Positions 15,685 to 21,206 of a stretch of 21,206 bases of DNA are shown in pieces. Under the pieces are notes generated by a model, which was given only the letters and a program-made list of their open reading frames with translations, did not search any database and was not told the origin of the DNA. Within the stretch, counting starts at the first letter, position 1; each line of letters begins with the position of its first letter. This DNA comes from CAZYVA01 sp964650695. Lineage in GTDB: Bacteria > Bacillota > Clostridia > Lachnospirales > Lachnospiraceae. Position numbers and translations under genes: made by a program. The stretch spans positions 1 to 21,206 of the forward strand of contig CAZYVA010000024.1 of the NCBI GenBank assembly GCA_964650695.1, given 5' to 3'.

Positions 15685-16437
15685 CTACGCAAGCCTCTGC
15701 CGCACGATCTCATACGCCAGCACCCCTGCGGCCACGGAAGCATTCAGGGATCCGATCTCCCCCCGCACCGGGACCGCGGCGGCAAAATCACAGGTTTCCC
15801 TCACCAAACGGCCAACCCCGGCCCCTTCATTTCCAACTACCAGCCCGATAGGGCCGCGCAGATCCAGACGGTACATCAGCGTGCCTTCCATATCCGCACA
15901 GACAAACCAAATCCCTTTTTCCTTCAATTCCTCCATGGTCTGTTTCAGGTTCGCCACCTTCGCCACCGGGGTATAGTTTAATGCTCCGGCGGAGGTTTTT
16001 GCCACCACCGCAGTCAGGCCAACCGCCCGCCGCTTCGGGATGATCACCCCGTGCGCCCCGGCAAGGTTCGCTGTGCGGATGATCGCCCCCAGATTGTGCG
16101 GATCTTCAATATCATCCAGCAGGATCAGAAACGGGTCTTCCCCTCTTTTTTCAGCAAGCGCCAGCATATCCTCCACCTGCGCGTAAGCATACGCCGCCGC
16201 AAACGCAACGACCCCTTGATGTTTTCCGTTCCGGGCAACCTGGGTCAGGCGTTCCTTCGGCACATACTGGATCAAAGTATCCTGTTTTTTCGCCTCCCGC
16301 ACGATCGTGCGCACCGGCCCGTCCTGGCATCCCTCCAACACATAGAGCCGGTCGATCGTCCTTCCCGCACGGAAAGCCTCCAGCACAGCGTTCCTTCCTT
16401 CAATAAAATAATCGTTCCCTCTGTCCTTTTCTTCCAT
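15685..16437 (-). CDS. rlmB: 23S rRNA 2'-O-methyltransferase, RlmB/TrmH (SPOUT) family
   Basis: A 250-residue SPOUT methyltransferase. The family transfers methyl from S-adenosylmethionine to a ribose 2'-OH; RlmB acts on G2251 of 23S rRNA in E. coli. The N-terminal substrate-binding domain (FIEGRNAVLEAF to QYVPKERL) covers residues 11-64. The knotted catalytic domain has motif 1 DDIEDPHNLGAIIRTA (108-123), motif 2 around GNEGAGVG (202-209) and motif 3 IGSLNASVA (228-236). The ATG at 16437 follows GGGAGGG closely; a TTG four codons earlier lies inside that ribosome-binding site and is less likely. It starts 28 bases after mrnC. The exact nucleotide target (rRNA or tRNA) is inferred from family and neighbours. 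Confidence 0.93.
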   Translation of the reverse strand: MEEKDRGNDYFIEGRNAVLEAFRAGRTIDRLYVLEGCQDGPVRTIVREAKKQDTLIQYVPKERLTQVARNGKHQGVVAFAAAYAYAQVEDMLALAEKRGEDPFLILLDDIEDPHNLGAIIRTANLAGAHGVIIPKRRAVGLTAVVAKTSAGALNYTPVAKVANLKQTMEELKEKGIWFVCADMEGTLMYRLDLRGPIGLVVGNEGAGVGRLVRETCDFAAAVPVRGEIGSLNASVAAGVLAYEIVRQRLA

Positions 16438-16465
16438 AAACCCTCCCAAGAAGAAGCAGCCAACT

Positions 16466-16918
16466 TTAAGTATCTGTGTTTTCCTCCAGGCTTTCCAGCC
16501 CTATTTTCACCAGCTCCAGCATCCTTCCCCATTCTTTTTTCAGATAAAAGTACCCCATCAGGGCCTCAAACCCTGTCGCGCGGTGATAATCCGACAGCGT
16601 CTGGTTTTTTGCCGTTGTAGCGTTTTTTGCATTTTTCCCGCGCCGGTAAACGGCGGATTCCTCTTCGGTCAGAAGCGGGCGCAGGACGCGCATCATCCTG
16701 GACTGGGCGCTCGCCTGGACGCAGGCGGTGGTCTTTTTATGGAGCTTCCACACCGGCTGGTTCCCTTCCGAAACAACAAGCGTCCGGATCATCAAGTCAT
16801 AGATACTGTCCCCGATATATGCCAGGGCAAGCGGTGAATACGTATTCACATTTACTTCCTTTAAATCAAACGCCTTTTGCAGGCAGGTATCAAACTGCCC
16901 GTTTACACTCTCTTCCAT
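16466..16918 (-). CDS. mrnC: Mini-ribonuclease III
   Basis: A 150-residue RNase III-like nuclease with the catalytic domain only and no double-stranded RNA-binding domain. In Firmicutes it trims the ends of the 23S rRNA precursor. Signature segments are YSPLALAYIGDSIYDL (27-42, with Asp37) and YHRATGFEALMGYFYL (111-126, with Glu118), plus RRGKNAKNATTAKN. The length matches the family. The start overlaps the 3' end of cysS by 16 bp, and GAAGGGG precedes the ATG, so the two are translated from one message. Confidence 0.95.
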   Translation of the reverse strand: MEESVNGQFDTCLQKAFDLKEVNVNTYSPLALAYIGDSIYDLMIRTLVVSEGNQPVWKLHKKTTACVQASAQSRMMRVLRPLLTEEESAVYRRGKNAKNATTAKNQTLSDYHRATGFEALMGYFYLKKEWGRMLELVKIGLESLEENTDT

Positions 16919-18309
16919 TGTACCCCTTCTCTTGTATCTTTTAAAAGAATCCCTTTTCCCTGCAACACATCCCTGATAGCGTCCGCCCTTGCAAAATCCT
17001 TTGACCTCCGGGCTTCCTGGCGCTCCTCGATCAGCTTCTCGATCTCCGCGTCCAGCATCTCGTCCTCTTTTTCCACAGCCAGCCCTAAAACGTCTGTCAG
17101 CGTCGTCAAACGCTGCCGGAGACGCTCCAGATATTCCTTCGAGCTGGCCCCGTCCGTATTGGTATTGATGTATTTAACCAATTCAAACACCGAGGCGATC
17201 GCGTCCGCCGTATTGAAGTCATCCTCCATCGCTTTCTCAAAGCCCGCCACATACGCGGCTGTCTGCCCATATTTTTCCGGTTCATCCCCCGTCATCTTCT
17301 CTGTCTTGGCGTTCCTGATAGAGAATTTCAGGCTCTCCACCGTATTCCTGATCCTCTCCAGCCCGCTTTTCGAGCTTTCCATCAGTTCGGCGCTGAAATT
17401 CAGCGGGCTTCTGTAATGCGCCCCCAGCATGAAAAAACGGAGGACCTGCAAATCATACTGCTCGGAGATCTCGCGGACCGTCCGGAAATTTCCGAGCGAC
17501 TTGCTCATTTTGCGGTTGTCAATATTTAAAAAGGCATTGTGCATCCAGTATCGGGAAAATTCTTTCCCGTTTGCCGCCTCGCTCTGTGCGATCTCATTTT
17601 CATGGTGCGGGAAAATCAAATCCTCGCCGCCCGCATGGATATCGATCTGGTCGCCCAGGTAGCGCTTCGCCATCACCGAACACTCGATATGCCATCCCGG
17701 ACGCCCTTCTCCCCACGGGGACGCCCATGCCGGTTCCCCTTCCTTCTTCGGCTTCCAGAGGACAAAATCAAGCGGGTCTTCCTTTTCATCCTCCCCTGTC
17801 ACCAAAAGGGAACGCTCGCCGGAACGCAGATCGTCTAAATTCTTGTGGGACAGCTTCCCATACTCCGCGAACCTCCGGACACGGTAATAGACCGTCCCAT
17901 TTTTCTCATACGCATACCCTTTCTCCATCAACGTCTGGATCATCTCTACCATCCCGCCGATTTCTTCCGTCGCCAGCGGGTGCTTGGTCGCCGGCTTAAT
18001 GTTCATCCCTTCCATGTCTTTCCTGCACTCTTCGATAAAACGCCTGGAAACCTCCTCCGCAGGGATCCCTTCCTCGATGGACTTTTTGATGATCTTGTCA
18101 TCCACATCGGTAAAATTGGACACGTAATTCACGTCATACCCTTTGTACTCAAAATAACGCCGCACCGTGTCAAAGACAATCATCGGCCTTGCGTTCCCGA
18201 TATGGATATAGTTATAAACCGTGGGGCCACAGACGTACATCTTGACCTGCCCCTCGTTGAGGGGTGTAAAATCCTGTTTGCTTCTTGTAAGTGTGTTGAA
18301 TATTTTCAT
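16903..18309 (-). CDS. cysS: Cysteinyl-tRNA synthetase
   Basis: A complete 468-residue class I synthetase that charges tRNA-Cys in the cytoplasm. It has Cys27 (MYVCGPTVY), the HIGN motif (36-39), the zinc-ligand segment HIECSVM, the AGGEDLIFPHHENE segment with further zinc ligands, and KMSKS at about residue 267. The C-terminal helical domain ends with the usual ARRSKDFARADAIRD repeat-like segment. Its ATG overlaps the cysE stop as ATGA, which implies translational coupling with the cysteine-making enzyme, and its 3' end overlaps mrnC. Confidence 0.98.
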   Translation of the reverse strand: MKIFNTLTRSKQDFTPLNEGQVKMYVCGPTVYNYIHIGNARPMIVFDTVRRYFEYKGYDVNYVSNFTDVDDKIIKKSIEEGIPAEEVSRRFIEECRKDMEGMNIKPATKHPLATEEIGGMVEMIQTLMEKGYAYEKNGTVYYRVRRFAEYGKLSHKNLDDLRSGERSLLVTGEDEKEDPLDFVLWKPKKEGEPAWASPWGEGRPGWHIECSVMAKRYLGDQIDIHAGGEDLIFPHHENEIAQSEAANGKEFSRYWMHNAFLNIDNRKMSKSLGNFRTVREISEQYDLQVLRFFMLGAHYRSPLNFSAELMESSKSGLERIRNTVESLKFSIRNAKTEKMTGDEPEKYGQTAAYVAGFEKAMEDDFNTADAIASVFELVKYINTNTDGASSKEYLERLRQRLTTLTDVLGLAVEKEDEMLDAEIEKLIEERQEARRSKDFARADAIRDVLQGKGILLKDTREGVQWKRV

Positions 18310-19004
18310 TTTTCCCTCCTGGACTTTTTCATGGATTCCGGACTCCCCGTCAGCGATTTCACAACATGCTCCATCTCCGAAAGCCTTTCGGAAAGCCGGA
18401 TGTTTTCCTGGCGTAGCTGCTCGATATCGGCGTTGATCGGATCGGGCAGGTGGATCTGGTCCAGATCTTCCCTCGGCATCTTCCGGCTCCCCATACGGAC
18501 GATCCGTCCCGGAACCCCTACGACCGTACAGTTCGGCGGCACCTCCTTCAAAACGACGGAGCCCGCGCCGATTTTCGAATTTTCCCCGATGGTAAAGGAA
18601 CCCAGGACTTTCGCGCCCGCGCTGACCATCACGTTATCCTTCAGCGTAGGGTGGCGCTTGCCCTGCTCCTTTCCGGTCCCACCCAGCGTCACGCCCTGGT
18701 AGAGTGTAACATTGTCCCCGATCTCCGACGTCTCCCCTATGATGACCCCGCTCCCGTGGTCAATGAAAAACCCCTTCCCGATCTTTGCCCCCGGATGGAT
18801 CTCAATGCCGGTCTTCCGGACCGCGCGCTGGGAGATCCATCTCGCAAGGAAAAAATGACGTTTCACATACAGCCTATGCGCAACCCGGTACATCAAAATC
18901 GCTTTGAAACTCGGATATAAGAATACCTCCATATTGGATTTAATCGCGGGATCCCGCTCCCGGATGACGCGGATCTCCTGCTTCACATAGGATATCACTC
19001 CCAT
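18306..19004 (-). CDS. cysE: Serine O-acetyltransferase
   Basis: CysE makes O-acetylserine from serine and acetyl-CoA, the first step of cysteine synthesis. The 232-residue protein has the N-terminal helical part (residues 1-65), then a left-handed beta-helix of hexapeptide repeats (about 66-165). The catalytic Asp-His pair lies in FFIDHGSGVIIGET (Asp82, His83) and a second histidine in GKRHPTL (118). After the usual end a tail carries a predicted coiled coil (about 190-218, INADIEQLRQENIRLSERL), a common extra in Firmicutes. The ATG at 19004 has GGGAG 7 bases upstream; 15 in-frame codons before it are leader, not protein. It is the first gene of the cluster, behind a promoter and a leader with attenuator-like hairpins. 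Confidence 0.96.
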   Translation of the reverse strand: MGVISYVKQEIRVIRERDPAIKSNMEVFLYPSFKAILMYRVAHRLYVKRHFFLARWISQRAVRKTGIEIHPGAKIGKGFFIDHGSGVIIGETSEIGDNVTLYQGVTLGGTGKEQGKRHPTLKDNVMVSAGAKVLGSFTIGENSKIGAGSVVLKEVPPNCTVVGVPGRIVRMGSRKMPREDLDQIHLPDPINADIEQLRQENIRLSERLSEMEHVVKSLTGSPESMKKSRREK

Positions 19005-19028
19005 AAAAAATCTCCCTTTTCCAATTCT

Positions 19029-19075
19029 AAAAAAAATCCCTCCCCGCACACGCTGGCATCCTCCCCCCGGAAGGG
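19029..19075 (-). terminator. Attenuator-like terminator directly upstream of cysE
   Basis: In the minus-strand transcript CCCTTCC (19075-19069) can pair with GGGAGGG (19044-19038), 7 bp with one G-U, immediately followed by A and eight T (19036-19029). It lies between the cysE promoter and the cysE ribosome-binding site, so it would control read-through. The same CCCTTCC could pair instead with the neighbouring GGGGGGAGG, giving a competing short hairpin. Confidence 0.45.
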
Positions 19076-19118
19076 TGGATCGGTTGCGGATAGAAAGCGT
19101 CCGGATAAGAGAAAAGCC

Positions 19119-19200
19119 CCGTCCCTCATAAGCATTACATGAGGCGGAGCAGCCGGCGGAAGTTCTGCACTTTCCATTCGGAAATCCGCTACTCTTTCCG
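19119..19200 (-). promoter_or_regulatory. Three hairpins in the cysE leader
   Basis: In transcript order: CGGAAA/TTTCCG (19200-19195 with 19184-19179, loop GAGTAGCGGA); GGAAAGT/ACTTCC (19175-19169 with 19163-19158, loop GCAGA, one bulge); and CCGCCTCAT with ATGAGG..CGG (19147-19139 with 19129-19119, 2-base bulge), followed by a TTTTCTCTT tract. The array sits between the promoter and the terminator-like element. The T-box core AGGGTGGNACCGCG is absent on this strand. Confidence 0.4.
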
Positions 19201-19231
19201 TTCCAAGTGTTTTCCTGCCTGATACAGGATT

Positions 19232-19260
19232 ATCATATGCGAAAGAAACTTTTTTGTCAA
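19232..19260 (-). promoter_or_regulatory. Sigma-A promoter for the cysE-cysS-mrnC-rlmB-sigH cluster
   Basis: On the minus strand TTGACA (19260-19255), a 17-base spacer and TATGAT (19237-19232). Initiation near 19225 leaves a leader of about 220 bases before cysE, far longer than needed for translation. Confidence 0.8.
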
Positions 19261-19261
19261 G

Positions 19262-19296
19262 AAAAACGAAAGGCTTGTTTCTCACTGCTTACAGCC
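19262..19296 (-). terminator. Possible terminator after the Eis-like gene
   Basis: In the minus-strand transcript GGCTGT (19296-19291) pairs with AACAAGCC (19279-19272), 6 bp with one bulge, then TTTCGTTTTT (19271-19262). It is just downstream of the acetyltransferase stop and just upstream of the cysE promoter. The stem is weak. Confidence 0.35.
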
Positions 19297-19303
19297 GCTG
19301 CAT

Positions 19304-20311
19304 TTACACCGCCTCATTCAGATAAATCCCCGAAAGCGGCACGATCTTTTTCAGCTCCTCTTTCAGCCGTTCCGTCATCACGGTCCCCCGCTCCCTGCTG
19401 ATTTCCTCCACGCTCCTTGCGCCGAAAACCAAGCCCGCGAGCGAGGATACCGGGACCGTCCCCTCACTGTTTTCCGGCTTTCCATCCATCGGCTGGATCC
19501 TGGAAGCCTCCGGCCCCAAAAGATGCAGGCAGCAGTTATTCTCAGGGATCAGCGGATCCGTAATGTGGAAACACGCGGACATCGGGCTTTCGGCCTGCAG
19601 GCCCGTGAGCAGCCGCCTCGCATCGGTCACACGCACCATGATTTTGGCCGGGGCGTCCTCCTCTTCAGGATAATACAGGCGGATATCCTGCGCTTTCCTT
19701 CCTTTTCTTTCTCCTTTTTCCCACCGGACCATCACTTTACCTTGCTCACTGGCGCATTCCTTTATAAGCCTCCTGTAATATTTTTCCGTCCTTTTCGCGA
19801 AAACCTGGTAATGGCCCGCAAGGAACTGTTCCGCCGCTTTTGCCATCGCGCCGCAGTCTTTAAGGCCCGCCGCTTCATAATCCCCCGCCCCAGGATCCTC
19901 CATCCGGAAGATGGGCCGCTTCTGTTCGTATACCGTGCGGAAGCCGAACGGCAGGTAGATCTTTTCACGGACGGGCATGAGATAGGCAAACAGGATCCCT
20001 TCCTTGTATAAATCCCGCATCGCCCGGCAAAGCAGCGCGCGCATAAACCCTTGCTTCCGGAAATCCTTCTTCGTCGCCACCGCCACGATGTAATAGCTCT
20101 GCTTTTCATCCCCCTGCACCATGAGCGTATAGGGGTTCAGATGGAGCATCGAGCAAATCTCCCCGTCCTGTTCCGCCACATAGATACGGTTGTCCTTTGT
20201 TTTTTCCGTATAATAATAATCTACAAAAGAAGCGCTGTCCCCTGAAAATACTTCCTCGTACAACGCCCTTGTTTTCCCGTGTTCTTCTTTTTCCAACTGA
20301 CGGATCCGCAT
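19304..20311 (-). CDS. GNAT N-acetyltransferase, Eis-like (two-domain plus SCP2-type C-terminus)
   Basis: A 335-residue protein. The N-terminal GNAT domain has the acetyl-CoA-binding motif VAVATKKDFRKQGFM (76-90, the R-x-x-G-x core) and the segment YLPFGFRTVYEQ (119-130). This layout is that of the Eis / enhanced intracellular survival family, which often goes on with a second, degenerate GNAT domain and a sterol-carrier-like C-terminal domain. The later part here (about 215-335, IMVRVTDARRLL, then the CLHLLGPEASRIQP region) fits that domain, though the protein is shorter than the roughly 400 residues common in the family. Some Eis proteins acetylate aminoglycosides or peptides, but the substrate here cannot be told. 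The start has AAAAGG 10 bases upstream. It lies 40 bases after ispF and probably shares its transcript. Confidence 0.8.
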   Translation of the reverse strand: MRIRQLEKEEHGKTRALYEEVFSGDSASFVDYYYTEKTKDNRIYVAEQDGEICSMLHLNPYTLMVQGDEKQSYYIVAVATKKDFRKQGFMRALLCRAMRDLYKEGILFAYLMPVREKIYLPFGFRTVYEQKRPIFRMEDPGAGDYEAAGLKDCGAMAKAAEQFLAGHYQVFAKRTEKYYRRLIKECASEQGKVMVRWEKGERKGRKAQDIRLYYPEEEDAPAKIMVRVTDARRLLTGLQAESPMSACFHITDPLIPENNCCLHLLGPEASRIQPMDGKPENSEGTVPVSSLAGLVFGARSVEEISRERGTVMTERLKEELKKIVPLSGIYLNEAV

Positions 20312-20351
20312 AAAACACCAACCTTTTCAGAAGCGCAAAAAAACAACGCTG

Positions 20352-20837
20352 TCAATTGCCCTGCGGCTGAACCTCCAGGCACGCGGCCGCCTGGGCCGCG
20401 ATCCCCTCTTCCCTTCCGGTAAAGCCCAGGCCCTCTTCTGTCGTTGCTTTGATGTTGACTTGCCCTTCCTCGATTCCCAGCGCCAAAGCAACGTTTTCAC
20501 GCATCTTCCCGATATAGGGCGACATCTTTGGCTTTTGCGCAAGGATCGTCGCATCGATATTCCCGATGATATACTGTTTCCGGGCTATCAGCTTCCCTGT
20601 CCGCCTGAGAAGTTCCAAGCTGGAAATCCCCTTATAGGCGGGATCTGTATCCGGGAAATGCGTCCCGATATCCCCAAGGGCGGCCGCGCCTAGAAGCGCG
20701 TCTATCATCGCGTGCAGCAGCACGTCCGCGTCCGAATGCCCCAAAAGCCCTTTCCCGTAAGGGATCTCCACGCCGCCGATCACCAGCTTCCTGCCTTCGG
20801 CCAGACGATGGACGTCGTAACCTGTACCAATCCTCAT
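20352..20837 (-). CDS. ispF: 2-C-methyl-D-erythritol 2,4-cyclodiphosphate synthase
   Basis: IspF closes the cyclodiphosphate ring in the non-mevalonate (MEP) route to isoprenoids, so this organism makes IPP by that route. The 161-residue protein has the zinc ligands Asp8, His10 (GTGYDVHRL) and His42 (LLGHSDADVLLHAMIDALLG), the segment GDIGTHFPDTDP (55-66), and the C-terminal signature TTEEGLGFTG (132-141). The ATG at 20837 follows AGGAGGG with 8-base spacing; 20 earlier in-frame codons do not resemble the family. ispD, its usual partner, is not in the window. The Eis-like gene follows 40 bases downstream, where Bacillus has gltX. Confidence 0.97.
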   Translation of the reverse strand: MRIGTGYDVHRLAEGRKLVIGGVEIPYGKGLLGHSDADVLLHAMIDALLGAAALGDIGTHFPDTDPAYKGISSLELLRRTGKLIARKQYIIGNIDATILAQKPKMSPYIGKMRENVALALGIEEGQVNIKATTEEGLGFTGREEGIAAQAAACLEVQPQGN

Positions 20838-21019
20838 CCTGCTTGCCCTCCTGCCATACCTGTTCCGCCGCTTTTGTATACCGCTCCCGCCGTACATGCA
20901 CGCCCATAGCCTCGGATACGGCTTCCTGCCTCTTTGCCGCGATCCGTTCCGCCACGTTACCGCTCACCGTGACCCCGCCGCTGGCATACGGAAACGCTCC
21001 GGCGTCCCAGGCAATAAAG
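20838..21019. other. GC-rich spacer between tRNA-Met and ispF, no supported gene
   Basis: About 180 bases between the tRNA-Met terminator and ispF. No AT-rich promoter for ispF is visible. One minus-strand frame stays open across it (with ERIAAKRQEAVSEAMG) and runs on out of frame into ispF. It has no clear start site and no family that I recognise, so I do not call it a gene. Confidence 0.4.
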
Positions 21020-21044
21020 AAAAAAGCCTGTGTACGCAGGCTTT
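21020..21044 (-). terminator. Intrinsic terminator after tRNA-Met
   Basis: In the minus-strand transcript AAAGCCTG (21044-21037) pairs with CAGGCTTT (21030-21023) around a 6-base loop, an 8-bp perfect stem. The T-run extends to 21020. It lies 7 bases after the tRNA end and separates it from ispF. Confidence 0.85.
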
Positions 21045-21051
21045 CCTTCAG

Positions 21052-21125
21052 TAGCGGGAACTGGATTTGAACCAGCGACACCGCGGGTATGAACCGCGTG
21101 CTCTAGCCAACTGAGCTATCCCGCC
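21052..21125 (-). tRNA. tRNA-Met, elongator (anticodon CAU)
   Basis: A 74-base cloverleaf. The acceptor GGCGGGA pairs with TCCCGCT (first pair G-U), with discriminator A at 21052. The anticodon stem CGCGG/CCGCG holds the loop TTCATAC. The T-arm is GCTGG-TTCAAAT-CCAGT. It lacks the C1-A72 mismatch of an initiator and resembles the Bacillus elongator tRNA-Met. A lysidine-modified tRNA-Ile with the same gene anticodon is less likely. CCA is not encoded. Confidence 0.93.
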
Positions 21126-21154
21126 ACAAGTCCTTTTCCCGGACTCGCTAGCAT

Positions 21155-21183
21155 ATTGTACTGTTTTTTGAAAAAAATGTCAA
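21155..21183 (-). promoter_or_regulatory. Promoter for tRNA-Met
   Basis: On the minus strand TTGACA (21183-21178), a 17-base A/T-rich spacer and TACAAT (21160-21155). Initiation is near 21148. A small AGTCC/GGACT hairpin (around 21129-21145) follows in the tRNA precursor leader. Confidence 0.75.
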
Positions 21184-21206
21184 CACTTTTTTTCAAGAAG
21201 CACGCA

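Noticed and set aside
19071..19090. AAGGGTGGATCGGTTGCGG on the plus strand, resembling the T-box core
   Set aside because: It is on the strand opposite to cysE transcription, no plus-strand gene follows, and the match to AGGGTGGNACCGCG is poor. The minus strand has no T-box core.
18995..19285. A 96-codon minus-strand frame covering the cysE leader
   Set aside because: No ribosome-binding site at its start, no family resemblance, and it overlaps the promoter and the hairpins; it runs out of frame into cysE.
20340..20355. TTGACA on the minus strand overlapping the ispF stop codon, as a promoter for the Eis-like gene
   Set aside because: No -10 sequence at the right distance; the 40-base gap fits co-transcription with ispF.

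Overview
The window looks like a core-genome stretch of a spore-forming clostridium, most likely Lachnospiraceae. The evidence is the SigH-type sporulation sigma factor, the Firmicutes gene order ispF ... cysE-cysS-mrnC-rlmB-sigH, strong sigma-A type promoters (TTGACA/TATAAT class), tRNA genes without an encoded CCA end, and acidic tails on both large RNA polymerase subunits. The genus cannot be fixed from the sequence. The sequence is a draft: a run of ten N lies inside rpoC.

Layout from left to right. A type IIA topoisomerase ATPase subunit (ParE/GyrB type, minus strand) is cut by the left edge. It is divergent from purF (plus), the first enzyme of purine synthesis, which has its own promoter and a structured leader. 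purF meets tail to tail, with a 6-bp overlap, an 862-residue PEP/pyruvate-binding-domain protein (minus) of unknown role. A 549-bp divergent intergenic region follows. It carries one strong promoter for each flanking gene and a long, apparently structured leader in front of a Xaa-Pro aminopeptidase-type M24 peptidase (plus). A bidirectional terminator separates that gene from rpoC.

From there on everything is on the minus strand. In transcription order (right to left) these are: elongator tRNA-Met; ispF and an Eis-like acetyltransferase; the tight cluster cysE-cysS-mrnC-rlmB-sigH, behind a promoter and a leader with an attenuator-like hairpin; tRNA-Thr(GGU), with its own promoter overlapping the sigH stop codon; a 395-bp palindrome-rich spacer; then rpoB-rpoC behind their own promoter. 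In many Firmicutes rpmG-secE-nusG-rplK-rplA-rplJ-rplL lie between sigH and rpoB. Here that block is absent and palindromes stand in its place.

The genes are mainly housekeeping: transcription, cysteine synthesis and charging, RNA maturation and modification, isoprenoid and purine synthesis. The most interesting material is non-coding. It consists of the multi-helix leader at about 5408-5678, the cysE leader at about 19005-19225, the purF leader, a 15-bp hairpin in the PEP-protein leader, and the palindromic spacer before rpoB. All structures were paired by eye; no folding or database search was run.
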